Shown here: positions 35,196 to 47,923 of the stretch, piece by piece | How positions within the stretch are numbered: position 1 is the first letter of the stretch | Layout: each line of letters begins with the position of its first letter | Assembly (NCBI GenBank): GCA_012845835.1 | Contig: JABAKD010000023.1 | Coordinates: 11,502,427 to 11,566,426 of the forward strand | DNA: 64,000 nucleotides | Direction: 5' to 3' | From: Undaria pinnatifida | Lineage: Eukaryota > Sar > Phaeophyceae > Laminariales > Alariaceae | The notes under the pieces: generated by a model | Databases searched by the model: none | Told to the model about the DNA's origin: nothing | The model's input: the letters and a program-made list of their open reading frames with translations, nothing else | Translations under genes and position numbers: made by a program

Positions 35196-35619
35196 CATAT
35201 TTGCGCGGAAACTATAAATCCTTTAACGGGATAAATCTGACGGTTGTAGAAGGAATGCATCAGTTTATATCACCTGCCTGGTATTGTTTATTATTCTAGC
35301 AGATTTGACGTTAGGTGCGGTATACAAAACAATTTTTAGGGGTGGTATACCATGTGTTACAGCTTCGTGGTGTGTTATTGTACATGAATCGCAAGATGGA
35401 ACATTTCAATCGATAGGTGTAACCATGTACTTACCATGATTTTACCGTGCCGATGTGGGGTTCTGAGGTCGCTAAATATAAGACAGAGATACAGATCGCA
35501 AAATACAACAAGCAAGGTGATGTGGTCATGCAATGTCACCACCACTGAGCACGAGGGGGAGAAGTGCAAATCGTTAGTGTTTTGAAAGGAATATATCTAC
35601 TAAATTGTCAGTGGGTATC

Positions 35620-36760
35620 GCTTGATACCCTTGAGAACCTATTGCAGTGGGCAATAGGCATCGCTCGATACCCTTGCAAACCTATTACATTGAGCAACAG
35701 GTATCGATCGATATCATAGCACACCTATCGGTTTAACCAGTGAGTATTGGGCGGCGGCGATAAAAAGGTATGGTTCGAACGATGGCCTGTTGGGTCATTT
35801 TCAAATTATGCTGGTGCCCACGATACCTATCGATATACACCTTCGCAAGCATATCGGTCGCACAATAGACTATTGTGGCCACTGCCCTAACCCTACTGTT
35901 GCTAACAATACCTATCGATAGACCCCAAAGCCGAGCTATTGTGCCCCGCGGACAGCTATCGATCATGATCGTTGCCGACCTATTGTTGGCCCAATTGCCT
36001 ATTCGATAAGGTATTATCCAGGGTATAAGAAGGAGCCGAACGGCACACAAACAGGTCGCTCTAAAACATTGCAGGCGTGAGCTTCGCACCCAACGCATAT
36101 ACGTAGTAATCACCGCCTTATTGAGACCATTCACCTTGAGCTTCTTAGGGCGCAACAAGGACAGACAGCGCCGTTTTCGGAGATTCTCCGCTGGGCTGGA
36201 GAGGCGTGCGGCGTGGATAATGAATGTCGAACTAGTCTATAGAGTTGATTGTACCCAGACGGGCTGTCTTCGAGCGCCTTTGCTCTCCAACACTGGAACA
36301 ATAAAAAGGGTCGACGCACCGATACATATCATCCGAAACATTAGAATGGTGCAAGGTCTGTCAATACCTATCGTCCAAAGCAATAGCATTGTGAAACGTC
36401 TATCGATACCTATTTTCCGAAACAATAGGTGTGGTGAAAGGTATATCGATACCTATCGGACAAACCCATAGGCTCCGTCTCTCAGCGCCAATATCCTATT
36501 GCCCAAACAGTACCGTCCTCAAAATGCCTATCGATACCTGCATGTTGTATCAATATTTTCCGATAATTATAGGTGCAATAGGCTATAGGCTATTGGCCAA
36601 ACAGTTGAGCATTGAAGATGTCAACCGATACCCATTGCCGGCCCCAATAGACTGCGAAAAGAAAGTACACATCGATACCTATCGCGAGCAACAATAGGTC
36701 TCCTATTGGAATAAGATCCTATCGATTGCTTATTGACCTGGAACCTATTATCCCGGGTGT
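35620..36760. repeat. 43-bp palindromic minisatellite, locus 2, opposed arrays
   Basis: Units like those at locus 1 lie in minus orientation at about 35620-36010 and in plus orientation at about 36340-36750. Around 330 bp of different sequence separates them and contains GGGTATAAGAAGG. Adjacent plus units start near 36358 and 36400 with spacing 42-43 bp. No coding domain was recognised in the centre. Confidence 0.75.
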
Positions 36761-36860
36761 GGTACGCATACCTAAACATAATATGAATACCAGGCGTTGT
36801 TTTGTTTCATGACTTTCTGCCATCTCCATATGATATGAAAACAGCAGCGAGAAAGAGTAA

Positions 36861-38133
36861 CGGCCCAGATTAACGAAGAGCACGGAAAACCGTCATTCGG
36901 TTTTTTCTTTTATTTCATGAAAATTACACATATATATCAACTCTGCTTCTTATCAAGGAACGGCGTAGTGCGTTCTAGAATTAAAACAACGCAAAAGGGT
37001 CAACGAACACCCGTGGGCAACGACCGAGGCGAGCGATGGCTCGCGTCCTCCCCGGAGCACCGCGGCTAGCGGCATATTGCGTTTTGCGGCAGCGGATAGG
37101 AGGCTATGGCTCTAGGCGTCTCTTGGATGGGCTGGAGCCGCCCCGCCGCGCCACGCGGGCAGCAGCGACGAGGATATAGCGATCGAACTTCTGAGCGAAG
37201 TCGTGATGTGGTAGTTGGTCGTGTAACTTTCGAGGTGCAGGGCGACGAAAAACCGGGTTTGCGGCTGTCTCCTGTTTTCGAGGCATCGCAGGCAGTCTAG
37301 GTTGTGCTAAGGGCCTTCGGAGGCCGCGCTGCGGCTGCTCCGGTGGTCCTACCTCTCGCAATGGTGGAGTCTTGCCTCTCAATCAACCCATGGCATGGCA
37401 CCAGTTCGCGTGGCCGGCTTCGGTTACATGGAACATGGCATGCCTAGGTGCACAAACTCCCCAAATTGAATTTCGATTCTCGACAAAATTCGACCAAATA
37501 AGGGCCCAGACTAACGAAGAGCGCGGAAAACCGTCATTCGATTATTTCTGCAATTTAATGAAAAATACACGGAAAATTTAACCCTGCTTCTTATCAAGGA
37601 ACGGCGTAGTGCGTTCTAGAATTCAAAAAAATCAAAAGGGCCAACGAACACTCGTTGGCAACGACCGAGGCGAGCGATCGCTCGCGTCCTCCCCGGAGCG
37701 CCGCGGCTAGCTGCAGATTGTCTTTGCCGGCAGCGGCTGGGCGGCTATGGCTCTAGGCATCTCTTGGATGGGCTGGCCCCGCCCCGCCGCGCCACACAGG
37801 CAGCTGCGACGGGGATATACCGGTCGAACTTCTGAGCGAAGTCGTGATGTGGTAGTTGGTCGTGTAACTTTCGAGGTGCAGGGCGAAGAAAAACTGGCTT
37901 TGCGGCGGTCTCGACTGTTTTCGAAGCGTCGCAGGCGGTCTAGGCTGTGCTAAAGGCCTTCGGAGGCCGCGCTGCGGCTGCTCCGATGGTCCTACCTCTC
38001 GCAATGGTGGCTTCTCGCCTCTCAATCCACCGACGACATGGTACCAATTCGCGTGGCCGGCTTCGGTTAGACAGAACATGCCATGCCTAGGTGCACAAAC
38101 TCCCCAAATTGAATTTCGATTTTCGACTAAATT
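36861..38133 (+). repeat. 640-bp repeat R3, two tandem copies
   Basis: Copies at 36861-37500 and 37502-38133 both begin GGCCCAGAYTAACGAAGAGC and share AACGGCGTAGTGCGTTCTAG and CTTTCGAGGTGCAGGGCGA. A remnant of a third copy begins near 38135. Related copies form the palindrome at 61199-62620. A conserved frame (about 64-90 residues) exists on each strand but has no known domain. Confidence 0.85.
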
Positions 38134-39495
38134 AGACCCAATTAGTAAAATCTCGCTGACCCGGCCCGACCCGTGAGAATTTCGAGACATCTTGACCCGA
38201 CCCGACCCGACCCGACCCGACCCGCGAGCAATTCAAGACGTCTTGACGCGACCCGACTCGACCCGCGAGATTTTGAAAACCTCCTGTCCCGACCCGACCC
38301 GACCCGCGAGATTTTGAAAAACCTCCTGACCCGACCGGACCCGACCCTCGAGATTTTGAAATCCTCCTGACCCGACCCGACCCGACCCGCCACAATCCGG
38401 GTGACCCGCGAGATGCGAGTTTCATGCGGATCAGGTCGACTTGACGCGTGACATTTCTCACGGGTCAAAGTCGAAAAGTCACGGGTCAAAGCATGTATAC
38501 CTCGGTCGGTCGGTTGGCCCTTGGTCCCTCGTACTTTTCCCAAGATGTTCTGTTCTATGGTTCTTTCTACCGGTATTGTTTGCAGCAGCACTTTGTGGTG
38601 TGCGCGCGAAAAATGATAAATAAATCGCAACCCACACGCATGGAATGGGCAATTAGCCACGCCCGTAGCGCTAGACCACCGGGTCGACCCGACGAGCGAC
38701 ACGACGAACGAGCTAGTTATCAATGCCGTCTCCAGCCCCGGCAAGCAGCCTAGCTGAGCCGCCTCCGGCGGCAAGCCCACAACTGGGGCGGTGGATCCGT
38801 CAGCAGGGGCTGCGATTCGCGAGAATCCGCGGTCAGCTGCTAGTGCTTGATGCTGCCAGTGCTGCTGCTGCTGCTTCGACGACGACTGCCCTTGCCTTTT
38901 TACTTGTGGTCACATTTCGTACTGGTATGACCGTATTATTACTATACTGTTACGGCTTCAGCCGGCACGGGATTCGCGTCACACTACTGTATGCCTTGGT
39001 ACGAGTAGCTAGGGGTACTGCCTGGTGATTGTGATACACGCTGTGATGAAATATGATCGGAGCATCGGCACGAGAGAGGCAGGAAGCGGCAAGTTTTGCA
39101 TGATTTAGGGATCCGCGAGGGTCGGACCCGCGGGGTGCCTGCACGGCAATGGCCCTCAGCTGTAAGTTTAAAGGAGGCGAATCCGCGGACCAGATCCGCG
39201 GGTTTGACCCGCAGGTCAGCCGAAAACAACTCCCGGGTCATGATGGCTTGACCCGCGAGTGACCCGTATCTCGCGGGTCATGACCCGACCCGACCCGACC
39301 CGACCCGACCCGCGAGATTTCGAAACCTCCTGACCCGACCCGACCCGACCCGCGAGATTTTGCAGCCTTTTGACCCGACCCGACCCAACCCGCGAGATTT
39401 TGAAACCTCTCCCGACCCGACCCGTGAGATTTTAAAATGTTATGACCCGACCCGACCCGACCCGCGGGTCGGGTCATGACCCGTGAAAAGCCCGG
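38134..39495. mobile_element. GACCCG hAT-type element, copy 1, left end missing
   Basis: It has the same layout as 53303-54640: left subterminal array of GACCCG hexamers separated by GCGAGATTTTGAAAACCTCC, an interior of about 750 bp, then a right array. The right end reads CCCGTGAAAAGCCCGG, close to the terminus of the intact copy, and is followed by CATTTTCA. The left terminus is truncated at ATCTCGCTGACCC. Confidence 0.75.
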
Positions 39496-40274
39496 CATTT
39501 TCACATATTTGTTGAATTTGATTTTTCGTAATAATTCTGACAATGCCTGCTCGGTGATTCATTTTTTTACCAATCAGATGCAAATTGAATTCAATTATAA
39601 AAAAGAAAATAGAATTTCGATTTGGCAAATTCCTCGTTAATTGGGGCCCTACGTATTTTTTTACTTGTTTGTATTTGACTTTTCGTACGAAACATTTCTG
39701 AGAATGCCCGCTTGGTGATGCATTTTTTCAGGACTTTTTCCGGGTTGGGTCGGGTCTGGTCGGGTCAGCTGCCCCGACCCGACCCGCGAGAATTTCGAGA
39801 CGTCTTGACCCAACCCGACCCGACCCGCGAGATTTTGAAAACCTCTTGACCCGACCTGACCCGTGAGATTTTGAAAACTTCTTGACCCGACCCGACTCGA
39901 CCCGCGAGATTTTGAAAACCTGTTGACCCGACCCGACCCCACCCGCCACACTCCGGGTGACCCGCGAGGTGCGGGTTTCATGCGGGTCATGGTCGACTGG
40001 ACCCGCGACATATCTCACGGGTCGAAGTCGAAAAGTTACGGGTAGAAAATGTTTGGATATGTACGTTGGTCGGTTGATTGGTCCTTGGTTCCCTGGTACT
40101 TTTCCCAGGATGTCGTGCTCTCTGTTTTTTTTACCGGTATTGTTTGCAGCATTATGCGGTGTGCGCGCGGGAAATGAGAAAGAGACAGCAACCACGCATG
40201 GGCAATTAACCACGTCCGTAGCGCTAGACCACCGGGTCGACCCGACGAGCGACCCGACGAGCGAGCTAGTTATC

Positions 40275-40960
40275 TATGCAGTCTCCGGCCCCGGCAAGCA
40301 GCCTAGCTAAGCCGTCTCCGGCAGCAAGCCCACAACTGGGGTGGTTGATCCGTCAGCAGGGGCTGCGATCCGCGAGGATGCGTTGCCTGCTGCTGATGGC
40401 GCTTCGACGACAACTTGACTGATCTTGCTTTGTTACGTGCGGTCACATTTCGTACTATTGATATGGTAATTCTCGAGCTACTTGTAGCTAATTACTGTAT
40501 CAATCTAGCAGTCTCCGACCGCGACAAGCAGCCTAGCTGAGCCGCCTCCGGCAGCAAGCAAGCCCACAAGTGGGGCGGTGGATCTGTCAGCAGAGGTTGC
40601 GATCCGCTGCTCATTCGACGACAACTGACTGCTCTTGCTTTATTACGTTTGGTCACATTTCGTACTACAGGTATGATAATTATCGAGCTACTTGTAGCTA
40701 CTTACTGTATCTGCCTAGCAGTCTCCGGCCCCAACAAGTAGCCTAGCTCAGCCGCCCCCGGCAGCAAGCGAGCCCACAACTGGGGGGGTGGATCTGTCAG
40801 CATAGGTTGCGATTCGCGAGGATCCGAGGTCTGCTGCTGGTGCTTGGTGCTGCCAGTGCTGCTGGTGCTGCTGCCAGTGCTGCTGCTGCTGCTTCGACGA
40901 CGACTGTCCTTGCCTATTTACGTTTGGTCACATTGCATTTCGTACTGGTATGATAAAATT
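40275..40960. repeat. About 230-bp triplication inside hAT copy 2
   Basis: Three units each contain AGCAGTCTCCGRCCCCG, CAAGCAGCCTAGCTGAGCC and GGTCACATTTCGTACT. The single-copy form is seen at 38722-38935 and 53800-54010. Confidence 0.8.
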
Positions 40961-40971
40961 CCTACCGGGTA

Positions 40972-42200
40972 TCCGATGTGTACGTGTAGGTCGTACATGG
41001 GTTCTTATATCAGCACCGCAAGCTTCGAGGAGCATTTCGTTTTTGGGACGGGGGAGAAGGGTAACCGATTGGAATTGAGCGTCAACGAGAGCAAGTGCGC
41101 AGGAGCGGGCCGAGTGAGCTAAGGCGATGAGGTAGCGATGGAGAAGCACAGCAGGAGGATGACACACGGAGACCCACGACCCGCACCCACCATCATCACG
41201 AGAGCAGCGATCGTCTTTTTTTTTTTTCACGAGGCAGTAGTACAACATGTTACTTACGTCACAGTGTTTTGTAGAGTTGGTAGAATTGTATACCCTTCAT
41301 GGGGAACGACCCCCCGCAACTTTCAATTTTCAGGCACGGGCGTCGCAGCTGCGCTGCAACCTGTCAGTCAACTCGGGAAGACGGGGCGATCATTGATACT
41401 TGTATGGTGGTTTTTGGTTCGATTGCTTTTTTTTCACTGCATGCCTGCGGGTCGTCACTCTGACAGCACTCTGCATACCATGGCGGTCGCCCCGGTGGCG
41501 TATCAGGTTATCCTCGAGCCTGGTATAGGTCAGTTTCTTGAGTTCGAGCCCCGCCGAGTGCATACTCGTATAAATTCGTTGGGACTTTTTCTTGTGGACA
41601 AATTGACTTGCGGAAAGCGCGAGAGCGTCAGTTAGCAGCACTCGATGAACAATCCACGAGCAGTGGGATTGCTGAACCCTATGCGCGAAAAAAATTGAAG
41701 GCAAGAACCGGGGAGAAGGGATGACACCTGTGACCACGGCTTGTCCAGAAGCTTGAAAGTAAAAGTGTGCAAAAAAAAAAAAAAAAAAAAAACAGCAGGC
41801 GCGTTCGTATGTGCTCACGATTACCGAGCGGTTCGTACGGTGCAAGCAGCCCAACCGCTGTAGTTGTAGCCGCGAATTGGATAGTTGTGGGAACGGGAGA
41901 ACTCTATGCTGTAGTTGAGTGGATACCCGCGGGCATGTGAGTTCAGTTTGCACATTGGATCATTTCACTTGTGCGCCTTCTTCATATCGTGCGTTTTAGG
42001 CGGGGGATTTCATTTGGTTTTTCGGACCTTCCTAGGGCTCCAGCACCCTTTGTGTGACCACGGACTCTATAATTTTTACAAGAGCTAATGTGAGACAACA
42101 ACAACTACCGCCATTTGTCGTCTTTATTGTTGCACCCTGCAATGCAGCAAGAGTGTGTGGCCTGGCTTGTTTTAGTGAACTTCGATGGATAACAATATAC
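40972..42200. other. Unassigned interior or insertion in hAT copy 2
   Basis: Not matched in the other two GACCCG copies. The minus strand near 41755-41720 carries GCTTCTGGACAAGCCGTGG after a pyrimidine tract, matching 18182. A plus frame at 41138-41635 has no known domain. No terminal repeats were seen. Confidence 0.4.
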
Positions 42201-42738
42201 CTGAATAATACTACGGCTTCATCCGACACGAGGAAGCGCGTAGTAATACTTCATGCCTGGTACGAGAAGTTGCTGTCTGGTTGATTGATGTTTCATACGG
42301 TCGAAGTATCTGGACGAGAGAGACTTTCATGCAGGAAGCGGCAAGTGTTGTATCATTTTCCGACCCGCGGGTCGGATCCGCGGGTCCGATCCGCCAAGGC
42401 GCCGGCACGACAAGGACCCTCCGACAGGCAGCTATGTATAAGTTTGAAAAAAAAGGCGAATCCGCAAGGCCAGATCCGCGGGTAAGCCGAAAACAACTTG
42501 CGGGTCATGACGGCTCGAACCCCGAGCGACCCGTATCTCGCGGGTCATGACCCGACCAGACCCGAGATTTTGAAAACTTCTTGACCCGACCCGACCCGAC
42601 CCGCGAGATTTTGAAACCTCTTGAACCCACCCGACCCGACCCACGAGATTTTGAAGACCTCCTGATCCGACCCGACCCGACTCGCGAGATTTTGAAACCT
42701 TTTGACCCGACCCGACCCGTTCGATTTTGAAACATAAT

Positions 42739-42975
42739 ATGTAACTTTACGTAGTAAAGTGGTGTTTGTGGAGGCGTGCAAGGGATTCTGGTTGTACAGA
42801 CGATTTTTGGTCGATGGTCTCGAGACGAAAAAAATAGGATACCCCAGACAGCAGTGACTGAAGAGCTGTTGCGCTTGCCAGAGGCGGCCACCTGGGGCAC
42901 AGGGGAGCGAGAGCTCGTAGCACCGTAGGATTGAAAGGAGTCAAACAGGGTGCCCATTAGAATTTATCGACTTTC
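42739..42975 (+). repeat. YR3 repeat A1
   Basis: It matches 48153-48389, from ATGTAACTTTACGTAGTAAA to TGCCCATTAGAATT and CGACTTT. Confidence 0.9.
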
Positions 42976-43249
42976 AGCCTGGGGAACGCCAACTTGGGCG
43001 AGCCAGTCGGCGAGGCATGGTGAGAATCAGTTGTCGACAGATGAAAGCAGTGCAGTACACAGAAGAACGTTTACAGCAGAGTCTGGGCAACCGCCGCGGC
43101 GGCAGGAAGAAAAACGCAGTTACAGCACTAGTCTGGCTCAATCGTTCCACTCAAGCAGGCAGAACCCGCATGCGTCGGAACGGCAAGTCAGATCAACCCA
43201 AAAATCGAATTTTCCGGTGACCCCAGTGGAAGAAAGTGCAGGTGAGCAC

Positions 43250-44310
43250 GCTTTGTGCGAGCAGAGACGAAGGTTATCTTATTTCGCGAACCGACCAGAT
43301 ATCGGCGGTGCGGAGCTCTCACACCACAGCACGGAACAGCAGGCTCTGTGTGAGCAGAGACGAACGTCACCTTATTTCGCGAACCGATCAGATATCGGTG
43401 GTGCGGAACTCTCACACCAAAGCACAGAACAGCAGGCTTTGTGTGAGCAGAGACGAAGGTTACCTTATTTCGCGAACCGACCAGATATCGGCGGTGCGCA
43501 ACTCTCACACCAGCACAGAACAGCAAGCTTGTGTGAGAAGAGACGAAGGTTACCTTATTTTGCGAACCGACCAGTTATCGGTGGTGCGGAACTCTCACAC
43601 CTCGGTGGTGCGGAACTCTCACACCTCGGTGGTGCGGAACTCTCACACCACAGCACAGAACAGCAGGCTTTGTGTGAGCAGAGACGAAGGTTGCTTTATT
43701 TCACAAACCGACCAGATATCGGTGGTGCGGAACTCTCACACCACAGCACAGAACAGCAAGCTTTGTGCGAGCAGAGACGAAGGTTACTTTACTTCGCGAA
43801 CCGATCAGTGATCGCTGGTGCGGAACTCTCACACCACAGCACAGAACAGCAAGCTTTGTGCGAGAAGAGACGAAGGTCACCATATCCCGCGAACCGACCA
43901 GCTATGGGTGGTGCGGAACTCTCACACCACAGCACAGAACAGCAGGCTTTGTGTGAACAGAGACGAAGGTTACCTTATTTCGCGAACCGGTCAGTTATCG
44001 ATGGTGCGGAACTCTGACATCACAGCACAGAACAGCAAGCCTTGTGTGAGCATAGATGAAGATTACCTTATTTCGCGATCCGACCAAATATCGGCGGTGC
44101 GCAACTCTCACACCACAGCACAGAACAGCAGGCTTTGTGTGAGCAGAGACGAAAGTTACCTTATTTCGTGAACCCACCAGTTATCGGTGGGGCGGAACTC
44201 TCACACCACAGCATAGAACAGCAGGTTTTGTGTGAGCATAGATGAAGATTACCTTATTTCGCGAACCGACCAGTTATCGGTGGTGCGGAACTCTCACACC
44301 ACAGCAAAGA
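43250..44310 (+). repeat. 93-bp tandem repeat, about eleven copies, open in one frame
   Basis: Units start near 43251, 43344, 43437 and 43528, then about 43667, 43760, 43853, 43946, 44039, 44132 and 44225. The period is 93 bp, so the reading frame is preserved, and the frame 42950-44017 encodes about nine 31-residue units containing ALCEQRRRLPYFANRP. Unit 4 has a -1 and a -2 change that cancel. A 24-bp subunit GGTGGTGCGGAACTCTCACA is triplicated near 43580-43650. The array sits between A1 and the polymerase frames, where a gag-type protein would begin. Confidence 0.85.
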
Positions 44311-45114
44311 TCAGCGGGAGCAGAGTGCCAGAATACCCCACTTCCGCGCGAGTTGGAAAATAATCGATCGCGTAGAAGGCTAAAACCAGAACGACTGCCC
44401 ACCCGTGCAGTACAGCAGATATTTACAGAAGCAGAAATCACGCAATTGGAGTACATGCACAGATCAGAGCAGGCAGAGGGGCCGCGAAGGCAAGGACTAG
44501 TAGCGCCGCCTGTACAGCAGCCAGAAGTTAGCATGTTGGTACCAGTCGACGCGCGGGAGAGTGGCGGGTCAGCACGCTCACGGCTTCCCTATGGGAAGAC
44601 GCGCAGTCGAAAAAGTACAGAACGCATGGTACAGCAGTGGCACGTTCAAAAAGACAGACTTGGACAAGAAGGCCTCGACTCACAAGAAAGAGAAGAACTG
44701 CTGCACAAGCTAGCCAACACTGGCATGGTCATGATCCGAGAAAAACAAGAAGTCGTGGCAGACGTAGCTCGACTGATTGGAGGATCCTTGATAGCACCAC
44801 CGATAGACCCCGTACACATACAGTGTTACTTCGGAGGTCTAAAAGGCTTCGGGGCAGTGGACGAGCTGGTCATGATAGTCACAGGAGGGGTGATGGTGAA
44901 CGCAGTAGCGTCCGGAGCAGATCTCGAGCGCGTGTTACAGTACGGAAACCACAGCAGTGTCACCGAGAACTTGCCGGCAATTTGGGAAAAAATCGGCGAA
45001 GACGTCAGGCGCCAAAAGTGCTTAGTGATACAGAAATCAGCTGCGCACGACATCCCTAATCTTAGAGTCTCCGCTAGCGGCGGTCGTGACACACAAGGTT
45101 CGGATAATCAATGA
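44242..45114 (+). pseudogene. YR3 gag/RT leader ORF
   Basis: The 290-residue frame starts inside the last tandem unit. It holds a basic/Gln-rich segment and then the family leader: CYFGGLKGFGAVDELVMI, QYGNHSSVTENL and KIGEDVRR. These align with YR2 (WFGDIKGFPDVDQLVYV, SNHSSVEPYI). A one-base insertion near 45074 breaks the link to the RT frame that follows. Confidence 0.75.
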
Positions 45115-46144
45115 TCTTTCGCTCGATGTACAGAGCAGAGAGAAGAAAGGAGGTCTAAACGGAGACACTGACCCCGATACCGTCTCCCAATGCCTGTGCG
45201 CCGAGGCGCTGCCCAAGTTCCTAGACGAACTCGTGACCTTGAGCAAGGCCGATGTGTCAGGCGCTTTTCGGAACGTGCGAATAGACCCGGATAAAGCCCA
45301 CAACTGTTGCTACACCGTAGGAGAGCTAGTAGTAATTGATTTTCGTTTGACTTTCGGATGGTTGGGATCGCCGGGGTTCTGGGGCGTCATGTCGGCGGCG
45401 GCCGCACACGCGCACTGCAACACCACGATCGATTCAGCTCAGTTGTTAGATGAAGGAAAATAAGTGATGGCTCACGTAAAGGTGGTGGAGCGTTGGGAAG
45501 ACGGAAAACCAACACCAATACCGCCAGACGCAAAAGTCACAACTCACAGTGTGTGGGGGGGAGTTCGACCCATTCTTCACAGCCGTGTACGTAGACGATT
45601 ACCTACAAGTCAGGGTACAACACTCTGACGACGACACTACAGCCTTAATTGCGTCAGCCTCGCTAGGTTCGCATCACTCGCGTTTGTTCGGCCCGGGGAA
45701 GGTGGGAGTAACGCCCATTCTAGCACCCAAGAAAAGCCCGGACTGGGACATCACGATAGACGCGCTAGGCTTCAATATCACTCCCACACCACGAGAATTT
45801 CGGTTCCGCGTGCAATATTGAAGCGATAAAGAGATTGCTGTTCGAGCAATGGCCCCAGAGAGAGGAGGGAAGCGACGGCGAGGGACGTGCTTAGCATGGC
45901 CGGCAACTTGTGGAACCTCACGTACGTAGTTCGGGCTGGTAGGTATTCGTCTGGAGGTTGCTGTGGTTGACCGGGCTGCACAACTCAGGAGGTGGCAAAA
46001 AACAGAACCGTACGGTAGGACTCGGTGGAGAGTTTCACGCTGACCTCTTCTGGAAGTGGGCAATTGACCACGAACTACTAAAACGAAGGGGAGGCGCTTA
46101 GCGGCCCCTGCTACACGGCGATACAACGGCCCGCAAAAAGGCAC
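45086..46144 (+). pseudogene. YR3 reverse transcriptase
   Basis: Frames 45086-45463 and 45549-45821 carry KVRIINDLSLD, SKADVSGAFRNV (first catalytic Asp), FGWLGSPGFWGV and AVYVDDYLQV (YVDD at 45588-45599). Between them there is an in-frame TAA near 45462 and a frame change at a 7-G run near 45554-45561. Beyond 45800 the thumb region is frameshifted again. Confidence 0.8.
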
Positions 46145-46625
46145 TACGTGTCCGACGCCAGTTTCGAGGCAGTGGGCGGTTTTTGCGTCAAGAGGAAGGT
46201 ATTTTGGAGATACGACTTGCCAAAAGAACTGACCGCAGAGCTAAAGACAAAAGCCGATCGACGAGAGACTTGTACTATCACGATCAACCTGTTAGAGTTA
46301 TTGGGCATGGTCGTGACCGCGGTGGGTCATGCTTGAACTGGTAGGAGACAGGGCGGACGCAAAGGGTGATCCGATCCTGATGCGCGGTGACAACACGGCA
46401 GCAGTATCTTGGATCTCCCAATGCGGGGGGCGAGGGACAAACGAGCATGTTTACTCATGAGAATGCTCGGGCGCCTCGAAATCAAGGGGGGCTGGGACCA
46501 CACTGCAAAACACATTCCCGGCGTACTTAACACACTAGCTGATGGTATCTCCCGTTGGCCTCGTGTGATTCTGGCGGACAAGGTCAGAGAGTTCCCAATT
46601 CTGACGACTGGTCGGAACAAGAGAT
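46145..46625 (+). pseudogene. YR3 RNase H
   Basis: The first Asp is in SDASFEAVGGFC, Glu in NLLELLGMVVTA, Asp in LMRGDNTAAVSWISQ and Asp in GVLNTLADGISRWPR, in successive frames broken by frameshifts. The order and spacing match YR2 RNase H. Confidence 0.75.
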
Positions 46626-46699
46626 TGGAACGAGGGGTAAGGGGATTTTTGATGCCGTACTACAGACAAAGAACATTCTCAGCGAGCATGACGATTGCC

Positions 46700-47890
46700 T
46701 GTGGAACATAATGAGCGGCGCACAACCCAGCTGATTCGCGTGCGTGAGGGGGTATGTCCCTCGATCAGCATACGGCATGCACTTTTATCGTGTCCACTGT
46801 TCGCACGCGCCCCTGCAGGAAAAGGGGACACCAAGGGAGGACACAAAGACGAGGTAGCGCGATTAGTTGCAACGCTCGCGCTCGGTTCAGTCGCGAAGAG
46901 TACGCAGAAAAATTATCTAGCGAAGTGGAACACCTGGGTAAAAGAGAGACAGGCGCAGGGAAACGAACCGTGGTTACACACGCTCGCTGACCCCAAGGAA
47001 GTGTTGTCTGATCTGCTCGGGTTCATGGCGTCTCGATGTTTCGTGCATAACAACCGGCAGTATACTGTTAGAGGATACTTAGCCGCAATCAACTTCTTCG
47101 ACAAAACGTTCGAAGGATGGGAGTTGCCAATGTCGCATCGCAAAATAGCAGCTGTGGGAAAGGAGATAGACCGGGCGCACAGCATGCCAAAAAAGAAATC
47201 ACAGGTTTGATTACCGATGTCGTGGTCGCTGTTATCACAAGGCCGACAGGCACTCGTATGAAAGACGGTGGACGTGTCATGTGGTTAGGACTCGCAGTGT
47301 AATATTGTCTGTTGTACAGAGCGTCAGAGCTGTGGACATAAGCGGACGGCAAAGTTCACCCAGAGTTTTGTTTGACGCGAGAGTGCCTAACGTGTTCGCG
47401 CGGAGTACAGGTTGAGTTCGGGAACAGGTCGACCGCCACGGCAGTGCAGATCAGACTTGTGGCGTCGGAAGTGCGATGAAAAAAGAGCAGTGTGCACGAT
47501 TACGCGTACGCGGTTGTCCAACGAGAGGGAGATGGGGGGGGTGTTGATGGGGGCCTTCGAAGTTCTGCTCGAATTGCTCGACGTGCATCCCTAGCTCCCA
47601 GGGGAGGCGCCGCTGACAGTGCGGGCCACGTCGCGAGGTTGAAGAGTTTTCACTAGGACGGAAGCGGTGACCGCGTTGCGGTTGATGGTAGGATGCAGCG
47701 GTAGAGACCCCATGCAGTTTGCGCTTCACTCGGAATCGGGGGGGGCACCCAGTTAGCGGTGCAAGGTATTTCGGAGTTGCAATTCCAGCGCACGGGAAGA
47801 TAGAAGTCTAGGGCTTTTATGGCATACGTGAGGGAAGCAGGGGAAGGGGCTGAAGTGGTCTCTGCAGCCCTCGCACGAACACAGTAGTTT
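46700..47890 (+). pseudogene. YR3 tyrosine recombinase, decayed
   Basis: The N-terminal core-binding part is open (46695-47210: GSVAKSTQKNYLAKWNTWV). Catalytic Arg I follows in CLLYRASELW after an in-frame TAA near 47300. The H-x-x-R box reads FALHSESGG, so the Arg is lost through local base changes near 47730. The nucleophile block is KSRAFMAYVRE, with the preceding Trp codon changed to TAG. The enzyme is dead in this copy. Confidence 0.75.
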
Positions 47891-47923
47891 CTAGAAGTAC
47901 GGTAAGCTCAGGCCGCCTTATGG

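Noticed and set aside
36121-36471. 116-residue ORF in the centre of the 43-bp arrays
   Set aside because: Its second half is a translation of the minisatellite and the first half has no known domain.
38142-39543. Long minus-strand frames rich in GRVGSG repeats across the GACCCG arrays
   Set aside because: They are translations of the hexamer arrays, occur in several frames at once and change with array length; no domain present.
41520-41560. tRNA-like T-loop GAGTTCGAGCC
   Set aside because: The stem bases on either side do not pair and no matching acceptor or anticodon arms were found.
43250-44310. CRISPR-like appearance of regular 93-bp repeats
   Set aside because: Units are contiguous with no unique spacers, are frame-preserving, and lie in a eukaryotic retroelement.
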